A DNA stretch of 64,000 nt from Dictyophora rubrovolvata (taxonomy: Eukaryota > Basidiomycota > Agaricomycetes > Phallales > Phallaceae). A model generated the notes under the pieces. It had not been told where the DNA came from, ran no database searches, and was given only the letters and a program-made list of their open reading frames with translations. Position 1 is the first letter of the stretch, and every line of letters begins with the position of its first letter. Made by a program: the position numbers and the translations under genes. The stretch is from positions 1 through 64,000 of the forward strand of contig CP114121.1 of the NCBI GenBank assembly GCA_029959195.1, given 5' to 3'. Positions 8,975 through 21,000 of the stretch are shown in pieces.

Positions 8975-11881
8975 TCAAACTGCAGTACTTGTACTCGACT
9001 GTTGAACATTATGGTCACTGGATGTCTGCTCATCCTTGCGCCGCTCTCTTTCTTCTTTTTCAACTTGTTCTCTGAGTTTGAGATCCTAAAATAAGATATC
9101 ATCAGGCAAATGTTGTAAGGGATTGGTCGCCCGACTTACAAGACATGGCGCAAATTTACTCTTCTCTCTGATGGTAGGGCCGTACTTATAAAACACGAAG
9201 GGTATTGGGCACAGTAATATTCCGACGCCGCCGATTAGACTGGATGCACCTTGCACAGTTAAAGCGTGGAACATGCGATTAGTAAATAAGGCTTTGAGAT
9301 TTCAAATTCAAATTAGCGTAACCCTCAACACGACAAAATAAAACGTACGGAAAGCAGCTCCAACGGCACTTCTGAAAATGGTAGTCGCGGCAAGGGCCGA
9401 TGCTGAAAATAATCTATTAATAAAATAAGTGAGCGAAAGCACGCGATTGAAGAAAGAAGCAAAGGAAATAAAACCACACACAGGTATGTATCGACAATGT
9501 AATTCTGCAAGACAGGTATGAGTTCTGAAGGAGACCAAACGACGAGCAAAACAGAAGACGCACCACGTAGGATATAAATATCAGGGTAAAGCTCATTCCC
9601 ACTGGTATAGTTGCCAAAGCGGGAACGTACCATGGAATATTAGGATAAGCTAGTTATGAAACAGAGTCAGTATTACAGTTACAGCGCATAAACACGACAG
9701 ATGGTCACGCACCACCTGTCCAACCCAACCAAAATATTCCAATGATAAGACATGGTCCGGCATACATAGCCCCCCATAAACGTTCTTCTGGGGGTGGAGA
9801 ACCATGCCATTTTACAACAAGATCTTGATAGTTTCTTTGAATGACTAGAGGGAAATGGGGTTCAGAATTTACGTAAAAACATGACAAGTATCCTACAAAT
9901 GGTGGAGGCTGCGCCAGCAGAAGTCCCGATTCCAACCCCGACGAACATCAACCCGCCCTGGCCATCGTTGAAGCCTCTAAGCTCTTGCCACTATAACAAC
10001 AATTTAGGGACGCTCCATGGATAATAAGCGAAACATACAATGATCGGGAATACGCTGAAAAGGGCGTACAAAACTGTTATAGCATGAACGACTCTACGCG
10101 CTAATGTAGATGAGATATAGCGTGCAACTTACGACCATAAACTCTGAAACAAAATTAGTTAAGAGAGACATGACACGAATGGATTAGGCGTACATGGAAA
10201 GGTATATAGTCGTTAGGACGAGGATGGGCCTATAAATTGCCATTGTATAATACGGTAATGACGAATAACATAAATCCACCTACTCTTGTGCAAGCATAGA
10301 AAACGGCCGAAGAATAGTTCGCTCCAACAAAGAACGAGGGCTGTATTCAACATGCTCGGCAGCCGCATACTTATCGCGATTCTTCTCTGGGTCTTCTTTC
10401 CTGAGACGACGTGCACGTTTTGTGAGAAGGACGGGGCTGTATGTTTCTGGAAGGAATAAAAGGATCAAGATCCAACAAAAGCCAGCAACTACATATCTTG
10501 ATTAGTCTGTACATCTAGCGTTGAGACCTGGCGTACATATCATTATCAGCCAAAACACCCATCGCCATCCTAAACGTGACTGCGTAACGAATCCCCCCAC
10601 TAAAAAGAAGTATAAGTAATAGAGACGGACGCGCCAGGATGTTGTTTACCTATAGGTCCCAAGACAGGTCCCATAAATACACTAAAGGAAAGACATAAGC
10701 CAAACTCTCGCAGTTCATTGCAAACAATCTATTTCATTACCTCCCAGAGAAGAGTGCGGTAGCCGTCTAACATGGAGAAATGATTCAAAAAAAAAAACTA
10801 GCCGAGGTAAACAAGACTGTTCTTACTCCCCGACGTGCGGCATCCCATATATCGGCGATCACACCTCCACAGCTACGAAACAAATTGGATGAATAAGCTG
10901 TGAAGGCGTTTTCAAAGGCCTGAGAGAATGACTCACTTTGTCAAAGGAGCTGCGGCAAATAAACCTGCAAGGAATCTGGTCACTAACACACCACCAAACA
11001 CCGTATCGAGCGCTGGTCCCAGTTGGAGAATGGTATATACCTAGACGTGGGGAATGGTCAAGAATGTGTACGTGGACGGAATCGTATTGTGCCGTACTAA
11101 AATTGACCCAATAAACACGGGTCGACGTCCAATCAACCTGCGCACTTGCGCGTTAGACCACAAGTTCCTCTACAGACTGTAAACCAAAGAAATACTTACT
11201 CTGAAGCTGGCGCCCAAATAATTGGTCCTGCGACACTGAAATGCTGCTTTAGTGGAATAATCATGGCCCGAAACATCGATGACCTACTATCCACACAAGA
11301 AAAGTGAGGTTATTAACACCGATGCTTCCATGCCGACATGGAACTCCTCTGAAAGTGACTGGACAGTTGTAGAGGGGGCAGATGACGCGAAAGTGACGTT
11401 GATTGTTAAGACGCAACAGAGCGCTGTGATGAATACTTTTCGTCGAAATGATACTGAAATAGTAGTTAGGCGGATAAGAAAGAAAAAGAAAGACGGGGGA
11501 ATTTTCACGTTGTTGGGGGTTTTCAGGATCATTTTCATCCCACTGAACGAGGTTTGGATCTGGTCTTTGGATTCGATGACGTTCCTCTTCTTCAGCTCGA
11601 CGTTTCTTGTCTTCTCCCTGCATTCGTGCTGCAGCTTCTGAACAGTACCGGGTTCGAGATACCTCCTCATCCCTTTTTGCCTCTAGCCATTTTTTCTTAA
11701 ACGCACACTCACGATTGGTATCCGCCCTTGACAGAAACTCTCCGACGGAAGAAGCTGAGCTCATGGTAGCGCTTCGCCCAAGAGGTTCTATATTCAAGCT
11801 GTTCGAATCGCCATGTAGTGGTGCTGACGTCGCCGTCGACGGTTGGGATCTACCATTGCGTCCGTTTGAAGGTGGTCTCAT
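8975..11881 (-). CDS. Major facilitator superfamily transporter, DHA1-like (multidrug/polyamine type)
   Basis: This multi-exon gene is predicted to encode a 12-helix proton antiporter of the plasma membrane. The N-terminus is a ~130-residue cytosolic Ser/charged region ending DPNLVQWDENDPENPQQ, a layout common in fungal DHA1 carriers. Exons that follow give helix 1 with VFITALCCVLTINVTFASSAP, then FLCGYVAGPIIWAPASE spliced to LIGRRPVF (the loop 2-3 signature with GRR). Next are GSVFMGPVLGPIVGGF and SRLGWRWVFW. The large central loop is basic (TKRARRLRKEDPEKNRDKY). The C-terminal half includes GLMFVGVGIG and FWLGWTGGAYPNIPWYVP. The last exon is hydrophilic and rich in E/R and S/T. At least ten short GT-AG introns are needed. 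No disabling change was seen. The gene is divergent from the NCS1 permease 1.6 kb away. Substrate cannot be inferred. Confidence 0.85.
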
Positions 11882-13496
11882 TTAGTAGCAAAGGAGATAG
11901 GGATGGGAATTTGAATTCGTCTCGTGAATTTAGGCAGCATAAATGTCGAAAACATGAATATAATGCCGTCTTAGTAAACAATTGTCGATGATTTTCAATG
12001 GCGTGTCTCAAAACACTTTTCCGATACGTCATCGGACGCGGGAGCTTTCCAGGTCCGAACCATGGACTGACTAATGGTTTTTCTTAGATTTGGTCTAGTC
12101 TAATTCGTGTCGTACCTTTTTTCCTGAGGCTTGCGAGCAAATTAATTCCTGAAGTCTATTACGAATTATAAATTACACATACCCCCAGTAGTCATGGCTT
12201 TATGAAACGATTTCTGTCAAGCACATGAAAATTTGGACGGACGACATGACGCGCTATGGATTCGGAGAGGAAGATACATAGCATCCTCGTCGCTGACGTT
12301 GGTCTTGGAAGTTGGGTAATGTTATGTCCTGGAGAATCTCGAGTTGTAATAGCAGATGGTCTTTTCGCTCAGCAGAGACTTTCAAAGTCCGATGGGAAGC
12401 CGCCAGCACTGCAGCACCAGTCGCTTCCTGACACCTGTTAATGTTCTTGGCATAACGGGCTCGACAAAAGTTTTAACGGAGTTTTGATGGGCGGAGATGG
12501 AGCCGAACCTGTGAAAGCCACGGGGCGAGCGAGGAGGAGTTCGAGGAAAACATTTACTGGCTAAGCTACAACGACTATCTATTGCATTGGCAAGCTGAGC
12601 AGGTCAGATACTTGTCGGAATTCACTTGAAGAAGGATGGCGCAAAGCACATGCTGTAGTCCACTGGTGGTCCCTTTGGCGACGATGATTTCGTTGAAACA
12701 GATTATTGCAATATTGAGCACTTTAACGGTCCGTAATTATGTCTCTTCGTTTCCTTTTCTGCTTCGGCCTTTTTTTTTTGAATAGACAGCGGCTCTGGTC
12801 CTATGTAAGTATATGTACTATTATTGCGCGTGTCGACCCTTTCTTTTGATAAAATGCGCACCGTCGTTGTTGTCAGATTCTTTCGGCTTCGCATTTTGGA
12901 ATTTCTGTCCGCCCGGCAAGTCTGTCTACCTTCGGTTTATTATGGTAACATTGGTTGTAACCCTGCTGTTCTGAACGTGAATGAACCCTTTAAACAATCG
13001 TGCCATGCGTTGGACGACATATTTTGCTCATTCGCAAACAAGATACATACATATGAAACGAAAGCCAGGGGAATGCAGGGGAATGTTAGGGTATGTTTTA
13101 TCAAGGCGCCCCCGATCACGATCAAACCAGCTGCAGGGTCAACAAAAGCGTCACAGATTTTTTGTCGGAAGCTCTAGTGCCTAAAAACCTCGTTGCATAC
13201 TCAGGCTGGTAGCATGTATACATAGTATTTGCCCTACATATTTACATGTTATTTCAAAAAGAGGCAGTTTTCTTAGCCCCGGTCGTAGAAAAAAATATGA
13301 AAATGGAAATGAGATAAAAGGCACGTGAATTTGTTTGCCCCATGGCTCCCGAAAAAGGCCGCGGGTTCACTCCGATTAGGCGATCTCGTGTGGCACCTTT
13401 TTTTTTCCAGGTCGTTCTGCTGATAAGGCTTAATGATAAATTATATCTCCTTGCCACCTGCCATTCCAATCCTGACGAGTCCGAAGCATACCAGCC
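11882..13496. other. 1.6-kb region between divergent MFS and NCS1 genes
   Basis: Both transporter promoters must lie here. Open frames are short and overlap on both strands without family features. No gene was recognised. Confidence 0.5.
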
Positions 13497-15956
13497 ATGA
13501 GCAATCCCTCGCTAGACACAGAGAAAGGCCCTATTCATGATGTTGAAAAGATTTCAACTCATACTAGTCAAGTAGAGGAGGATGAGGCCGAAATCAAGGC
13601 CAAATTCGCAGCATACGGTCTCGGGAAACTTTTCGATGCTGGTGGTTCGTGAACCTGCTTAACTCGAGTTGACGATACTAGATGACAATCGGCACGCATC
13701 TTTCTTAGTTGAGGCTCGGGGTATAGAGCGTGTGCCGGAGTCAGAGAGGCAGAGCAAGCATGGAATAGGGCTGTTATTGCTATGGTTTTCGTAAGCTCAC
13801 TTCCGCACCTTGGAGCGTACAGAATATTAACTTACCGTCGAAAAAGAGTAAACATAGTCCTCACGACCGTCCCAATTGGAATGCTCGCACAGCCTGTTTT
13901 CACACTTACGTTGGCTCACACTGTCGCAACTACCATAGGTTTTGCAATTATGTACGGCATGGAGTTTTTTCTAAAAAAAGTCTCTGTTGATCTTCGAGTA
14001 GTGGTTGCATAACCGTGGCCTTCATTGCGACACTCGGTCCCCGCTTCGGGATGCGAACAATGGTCCTCACTCGCTATTCTTACGGATATTGGGGCGGAAC
14101 TTTGATTTCATTCCTCAACGTGCTTACACAAGTGAGTTATGTGGCACGATAATCAGACTCGTCTCCTAAATGACTGCTCCTGATTCGTCAAGCTTGGCTT
14201 TTCAGTTATCGCTGTTATTCTTGCCGGCCAAGTTTTCCATGAGGTCAACCACAACATGCCTCTGGTTGTCGGTGTCATTTTGATTGGGTATGAGTTTAGT
14301 CTGTATCAGGCTTGGGCGACCACTAAATCCTCTGCTCCCAAGAATAATTTCAGGTAATGTCTCGGCCAATGGCGTCTACCACGTTCTGCTACATACTCAT
14401 CTGGTAATCTCGGTCTGCAGTGCTAATTTGCTTTATCGGGTAAAGCTAGTCATTTTCTGATACTGCATGTATTGTTTATTCATTCGCACCCTTTTCCAGT
14501 TACGACGTAAGTCAATCAAAATTCCAATTTCTAACAAGAATGGCCTTAGCACAGAGCAATAATAGTTCTTGCACTATTACGAGCGATTCGCGTGGATTGT
14601 CATGTCAGCTATCTTTATAATGGTCTATGCCTTAGGTGGTCATGCGGGTACGTTGACAAAAAGTGATGATAACTGATTGGAAATTCATGGCTACATACCA
14701 AAGGTTATCAACCTGGTCTACAAAATACTCTCGAAGATCCCGCAGGACACCTCCGTGCAGCTGATGTCCTGAGCTTTGGAGGTATAATATTCTCGTCCTG
14801 CGCGGGATGGGCTCCTGTGTAAATTCACTTGATTTAAAAACGAATTTCTGGACTAATTCCGCTTCAGAGCTGCGGATTTCAATTGTCGTCTCCCTTCGAA
14901 CACTCCACCAGCTAAAATCTTCATATTGACCTTTTTCGGCCTTTTTACACCCATTATGTTTATCGTTTTGCTGGGAGCGGCACTCATGACTGTTCCTGAA
15001 TTCTTGAGTGTTTATACATCTGACGATGCGGCTGGTGTTTTAAAAGCCGGTAGGTTTTTGAAGTCAATGCAATCGTGCCTGTGTTTTTCTAAGCTTCACC
15101 TTCCAGTTTTTGAACCGTGGGGGAAAGGCGGTGATTTTCTGCTTGTTATATTGGCTCTTTCCGTAATAGCCAATAATAGTACGTCCTGAAATTTTCTCCC
15201 ACCAGCGATCGTTGACAATCGGCTGTTCAGTTCCCAATACATGTATAGACTAAACTACTTTCATCTTATCACGCTCTAACGTTTTATTTCCAGACTCTGC
15301 TGGTCTTTCAATGCAAACACTGATACCCCCATTCAGACGTATCCCAAGAGCCTTTTTCACTGTCTTGGCTTTCGTAATTTACACCGTTGCCGGTGTAGCG
15401 GGTCGTCAGCATTTCAGTACTATTCTGAACAATTTTCTTGCTATCGTACGAGACTTTTCCTTCGCCGGTCATTTGAACTTTAAGTTGATTTCATATGCCT
15501 TCCATTTGCTTTTTAGTTGGGTTATTGGGTGGCGTTTTGGGTTGTTATAGTTGCTGAGGAACATTTTATATTTCGAAGTAGAGGTGGTATGCTTGGCGGG
15601 TACAATATGAAGGTCTATGATTCCCCCAACCAGTACGTATCAGTCGCTTTAGACCAACGAATATGCTGAGGTTTATTCCTATCAGGTTACCCGTCGGCGC
15701 AGCAGCAGTGTACGTTCACAAAAAAAATCTTTCCTCGTCATTCTTTTTTTCCCCCTAATTTCTCGGAAACAGGTTTGCAAGTCTGTGTGCGATTGCAGGC
15801 GCAGTAGTCTCAATGGCTCAGGTATGGTACATCGGTCCGATTGCCCGAAAATTAGGTCCCTTTGGTGGAGATATGGGTTTCGAATTTGCAGCTGTTTTCG
15901 CTGCGGTTATATACCCACCTTTGAGATATCTTGAGATCAAAAAGTTTGGGCGGTAA
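13497..15956 (+). CDS. NCS1 nucleobase:cation symporter, purine-cytosine permease type
   Basis: The gene is predicted to import purines/cytosine with protons across the plasma membrane (yeast Fcy2 class). The ATG is chosen because it opens a hydrophilic tail (MSNPSLDTEKGPIHDVEK) leading into the conserved GIERVPESER segment. Exons then give SVNIVLTTVPIGMLAQPVF, GCITVAFIATLGPRFGMR, TMVLTRYSYGYWGG, FGGIIFSSCAGWAPVAADF and NIPNTYSAGLSMQTL. The C-terminus reads EIKKFGR. About 12 short introns are needed. Splice joins such as W-F-S-V-N-I (13797/13850 region) and G-F-A-I-I-G-C-I restore conserved family sequence, so the gene looks intact. It is convergent with the F-box gene, whose stop lies only ~100 bp away. 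The closely related allantoin/uracil branch of NCS1 is less likely because of the FCY2-type N-terminus. Confidence 0.87.
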
Positions 15957-15999
15957 ATCACACTGCCAGAGAGGGGGATGCTTTTTTTCGGTAGTGTGG

Positions 16000-16019
16000 T
16001 ATATATATATATATATATA
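16000..16019. repeat. (TA)n microsatellite
   Basis: About ten TA dinucleotides lie in the short 3' spacer between the convergent NCS1 and F-box genes. Confidence 0.9.
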
Positions 16020-16058
16020 ACGGGTTATTTGCAATGTTCAAATGCTATACATGTGTGC

Positions 16059-17786
16059 TTATTCATTAGATTTAGCCTCGTCCGAGTTCATATCAATGAG
16101 ATGGAAAGGATATGTTATGCACTTCCCAAAGTCGCTGGAATTCGGCAAAATATGAAACCTGTTCAGCCCGTGCATGACAATGTCCAAGTCTGCCGCGACA
16201 ACTTTCAGCGCGTCCACAACGCTTTTTTTTGCGTAACAAAAGTGAAAATACGCGCTCAAACGCTGTTGAAGAGAAACGGATTTGGAACCGGGCGAATATT
16301 CCCTAAGGTAGAATATCTGCGTGATTTCCGAGTGGACTATTAAGCCTGCTAAGACGAGCGTTCTCAATTTGGGGCAGGGCCATTCGCCAGAAGGTTGGTT
16401 TTTCTGAGGAAGCAGACTCCATACGAATCCTGGAAACACGGTGCAGAAGAAGGGTGTTGAGAGAATGAGGGTGTGTACGTTTGGAAAGACAGCCCAGATG
16501 GAGCGGTAATACGCTTCGCTCTCTTGGAAATCCCCACCTCCGTAATAGCATTCACTAAGGTATTCTATACGCAAGATTTGAAGTCGTTCGGGGTGGCTCG
16601 GAAAATCCGGAAAGGTACGTTGGGTACACGCCCGCGTTAAGGCGGTGGTTAGTTTGTTGAGGCTTGGTGATATAATCCGACTGAGTAAGTCGGATACGAT
16701 AATGTCGTTTTTTGCTTCGAGATAAACACCTTGGTATATACCTTGACTGACTGAAAGTTCTGTCAGACTAGGGAGGGATATGTGAGATGGGAGGATAAGG
16801 GGTTGTTGAGTCCCGGTGAAAGAGAACAGGATGGTCAGCTGTACGATGTTTGGACACTGGGGAAGAATTTCCAAGTCTTGCGGCTCGCATTGATGAAGCG
16901 TCAAGGAGCGAAGTCTGCGAAGACCGGCAGGTATTCGAATATGCTGCAAAAGGTTGCCGGGGTTGATTAGCTTGAGTTCATCGAGCCAGGGGAGTTCTAG
17001 TGCGAAGACGGTGGAATCACCCAGAGTGCCCGATTGAAAATCAATGAAGAGGGAGCGAAGCTTTCTCAAGGGTGGCGGACGCATATGCGAAAAAAGGAGG
17101 TATCGGGCACCATGAAAACCGTGTAGGGCGAGACTGCGACATCTGTGTAATTGATTTCGAGCCATTTGGGAGATGGAAAGTAGACGATGTGGCTGGAAAT
17201 GAAATTGAGAGGCGTTTTCATTGTGGCGAGTGTCGATGGTGAGATCAAGAGGTTCGTCAAACGTATTATCAAGCCGTGTATAAAAAGACCGATACAACTT
17301 TGGAAAATCGAGCAGAAAAGTTTGGCCGTGTCGGATGTCGGTCCATAGAGACGGCGTAGCAATAGCGGCGGCTCTCCATCGCCTGCAAACGGAAGTAACG
17401 ACGAAAGATGGATAAACAGGCAAATATCGAAATATTCGTGTGAGCAGCTTGTCGGAAAGTTTCCTGATTGGAGCTACAAGTGAGGCATTGGCATTTACTA
17501 GTTTAAGAACGAAATCACGAGTCCTCTGCAGGTCCTTCAGTCTGGTAGCCAAGCTCATAATTTCTGATTCGAGTTCTCGGAGGATCTCAGTCTGATGGTT
17601 GTATGTTGTTAGGATTCCCGACGTTTCCTCTTTGGAGGGAAAGTAGTCCGTTGATAAGATCGATAAGTCTTTTGGACATGTAATCGGAATGGGCCTTCGT
17701 TCGATCATCTTTTTTTCTTCAAGGCGATTGGAGAGAAATAAGGCTCTGTGGCGGCAGGAAAGTTGACGTCGTTTAGTGAATTTCAC
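16059..17786 (-). CDS. F-box-like domain protein
   Basis: This is a single 575-codon open frame. A coiled region (about residues 60-95, ETEILRELESEIMSLATRLK-like) precedes a classic F-box: PIRKLSDKLLTRIFRYLP, then VCRRWRAAAIATPSLWTDI (about 105-150). The remaining ~400 residues have leucine-rich, irregular LRR-like spacing (LRSLTLHQCEPQDLEILPQC). This is the common Agaricomycete architecture in which the F-box binds Skp1 of an SCF ubiquitin ligase and the C-terminus picks a substrate. Met27 (17708) is an alternative start and leaves the domains unchanged. It is divergent from the flippase, sharing about 0.3 kb of upstream DNA. The substrate is unknown. Confidence 0.85.
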   Translation of the reverse strand: MKFTKRRQLSCRHRALFLSNRLEEKKMIERRPIPITCPKDLSILSTDYFPSKEETSGILTTYNHQTEILRELESEIMSLATRLKDLQRTRDFVLKLVNANASLVAPIRKLSDKLLTRIFRYLPVYPSFVVTSVCRRWRAAAIATPSLWTDIRHGQTFLLDFPKLYRSFYTRLDNTFDEPLDLTIDTRHNENASQFHFQPHRLLSISQMARNQLHRCRSLALHGFHGARYLLFSHMRPPPLRKLRSLFIDFQSGTLGDSTVFALELPWLDELKLINPGNLLQHIRIPAGLRRLRSLTLHQCEPQDLEILPQCPNIVQLTILFSFTGTQQPLILPSHISLPSLTELSVSQGIYQGVYLEAKNDIIVSDLLSRIISPSLNKLTTALTRACTQRTFPDFPSHPERLQILRIEYLSECYYGGGDFQESEAYYRSIWAVFPNVHTLILSTPFFCTVFPGFVWSLLPQKNQPSGEWPCPKLRTLVLAGLIVHSEITQIFYLREYSPGSKSVSLQQRLSAYFHFCYAKKSVVDALKVVAADLDIVMHGLNRFHILPNSSDFGKCITYPFHLIDMNSDEAKSNE

Positions 17787-18095
17787 GTGGCAAAAAACAC
17801 GACGTCGGGCAAGAAGGCCTGGCCCGAATTATTCAACGAACCTGTAGGTACTTAGCAGAAGCATTTTTTTTCAGTTGGCAACAACTAAACATTAAACGAA
17901 CGAATTTCTTCTGAAGAAGGCTCTTATCGTAATCAGTAAGTAACTCAAGAGCAATTAGAATTTAGAAACAATGGCACACTAAATCTCCAAGGTGCCGCAG
18001 TTGTGGTGCCGAAAGACTTTCCGCTGACTAAGCGCGACAGCCCTTCTTGCTTCGTTACCGACACTTCACCATACATATCCCTTCAAAAGTACATT

Positions 18096-21000
18096 ATGGC
18101 GGACGATAGTTTCACTCGTCTCGTCTCTTCTGCAAATCCCGCCTATCGACCGACATATCCTCCGACTTCACCGGCCCCCGCAACGCCTCACTCGGCAACT
18201 GTCTTGGACCCCTTCTTCGACGACGACGACGATGCAGATGCACCTCATGCGTCGTCTCAATATCGGCCTCCGCATCTAAACGCCATGCCAAATAACTCCA
18301 CTTACAATTCATATTCTATGCCAGAGTCTAATCCCAATTCTCAATTTATCAGCCCTGATTCCGCCTTCGCTAGTACAACGACGTTCGCTAGAGCAATGGA
18401 AAGCAAAGAGAGCGGGCTTCCTCTGGCTTCCAAGGCTGCACCTATGGCTAAAGACTGGATGATTGATGACGACGCCGGCGAAATGCCTTCTTTCGAGGGA
18501 AGCAGTTCTTTCCCAGGTATTCAACAACAACGAACTCCGACGAAACCTAAAAAACGACGCAAGTTCAGATGGCCATGGCAAAAAGAAGTCGAAAGAGTAG
18601 GGGACCGTATTATTTCAATTAATGAAGAGGAGACGAATCTCGCAGAGGGTTATTGTTCAAATTATGTCTCTACCAGCAAATACAACTTGGCGACATTCAT
18701 ACCCAAGTTCTTAAAAGGTCGGTTTGTCGTCTCTGTGACTTCTATTATCTCACCTTATTCGCATTATGTAGAACAATTTTCGAACTACGCCAACATCTTC
18801 TTTCTCTTCACCGCCTGTATCCAGCAAATTCCGGGAGTTTCGCCTACAAATCAGTATACCACCATACTGCCACTGGGACTCGTTTTGTTAGCGTCAGCCT
18901 ACAAAGAGTTGCAAGAGGACACTAAAAGACACCAGTCAGACAAAGACCTTAACTCTCGTCACGCGAAGGTTAGCAAGTTCAGAACGCCGATGTTTTAGCA
19001 CTAACTCTGGCTAAATTTAGGTCTTAAGCCGGACGGGCACTGGAACTTTTATAACCATTCCATGGCGAGATATTCGTGTTGGTGATATTGTTCGCGTTGA
19101 ATCTGACGAGTTTATGCCTGCCGACCTTCTCATAATCTCAAGTTCCGAACCCGAGGGGTTGTGCTATATTGAGACGAGCAATTTAGACGGGTAAGAATTA
19201 CAAATTTGTCTGTCTCTTTCGTTCCTGCAGTACTTATCAGTCAAACATCTAAGTGAAACCAATCTCAAAATCAAACAAGCCTCTCCGCAGACAGCACCAT
19301 TCACATCTGCCGCACTCGTTCAACGGCTGGCCGGGACCTTGCGGTATGAACAACCCAATAACTCCTTGTATACCTTTGAAGGCACGATGGAACTGAGGTT
19401 ACCCAACGCTGCTCCCAAGACGGTGTGTCCTTGATTACAGTTCTTATTTGCTGAGACTCATCAATACCTTCTCCAGGTCCCCATGGGTCCAGATCAGGTT
19501 CTGTTGCGAGGCGCGCAACTACGGAATACGCCCTGGTGCTATGGATTGGTCATATATACTGGCCATGAAACGAAGTTGTTAAGGTATTTATTGTGATCAT
19601 AAAATTGGTATATATACTCACCTATAACTCCAGAAATGCTACAGCTACGCCCATCAAGCGCACGGCCGTAGTGCGTCAGGTCAACTCGCACATAGTGTTG
19701 TTGTTTGGTCTGCTTCTGGCACTCAGCATTGGAAGTTCGATTGGTAGCGTTATTCGCGCGGTTAGTATTGTTTATGACTGAACTCTTGCCTGTTGCTTGA
19801 TCTTTTCCCATCGCCTAGTGGTTTTTCGAAAACAAGCAATGGTACCTTTTTGGCTCAGGATCTACTCTGTCCAGAGCTGCGCAGTTTGTCGAAGGTGAAC
19901 TATTTCTTCTTACGTCTCTCGCCCTTCATAATTAATGACTTTACTGAACAGATATATTGACATTCATCATTCTATACAACAATCTTATTCCCATCTCTCT
20001 CGTTGTGACAATGGAGGTCGTAAAATATCAACAAGCTCATTTGATCAATTCGGACCTGGACATGTATTACGAAAAGACTGACACGCCTGCTTTATGTCGG
20101 ACGTCAAGTCTAGTTGAAGAGCTCGGTCAGATAGAATACATATTCAGCGACAAGGTCAGTCAGCTTTAAGCTTGTCTCATGCTGGTGTTTATATCGGTTT
20201 TATAGACTGGCACTCTTACTCGGAATGAGATGGAATTTCGGATCGCTTGCATAGCCGGTATATCCTATTCCGAGAAGCTGGATGAGTCGAAAGCCGAAGG
20301 TAGTGAGACAGCCAAGACCACAGGAGGCACACCTTACTCGACATTCACGCAGCTTCGAGCCCTGCTGGCGGATCCATTCTCGGATACGAGTGCGGTGGCT
20401 AGAGAATACATGACGCTTTTAGCTGTATGCCACACTGTCATCCCAGAAGTAAAGGAAGGCAAGATGGTTTATCAAGCAAGTAGTCCCGACGAAGCGGCAT
20501 TAGTGGCTGGAGCGGAGATGCTAGGTTATCAGTTCCATGCAAGTTCAAAAGATCATTTTTTCTTTCATCACCCTCTTAACGCGTTCATTATTTATTAGAC
20601 TCGTAAACCGAAATCTGTCTTCGTTGGTATTATGGGTGAAACACAAGAGTTCGAAATCCTAAACGTATGCGAGTTCAACTCAACTCGGAAGCGCATGTCC
20701 ACGGTCGTTAAATGTCCCGACGGCAAAATACGGTTATTTTGCAAAGGAGCGGATACTGTCATTCTGGAACGACTGGGAGAGAATCAACCCTTTGTTGAAA
20801 GTACAGTTCAACACTTGGAGGACTACGCTACCGAAGGCCTTCGAACCCTGTGTATAGCCTCGAGAGAAGTACCGGCCACTGAGTATGCAACATGGTCTAA
20901 GATTTACGATCAGGCTGCCCAGACCGTTAACGGACGCGGAGAAGCTCTTGATAAAGCCGCCGAGATTATTGAACGTGACATGTTCCTGTTGGGTGCGACG

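Noticed and set aside
8639-9005. Overlapping ~100-codon frames on both strands next to the MFS gene
   Set aside because: No family similarity and no splice support; the minus frame has a few cysteines but nothing more.
12256-13184. Several short frames in the MFS-NCS1 spacer
   Set aside because: Overlapping on both strands without coding features; more likely promoter DNA.
8975-15956. Secondary-metabolite cluster (P450 + MFS + NCS1 neighbourhood)
   Set aside because: The P450 is dead and no backbone synthase (PKS, NRPS, terpene synthase) lies in the window.
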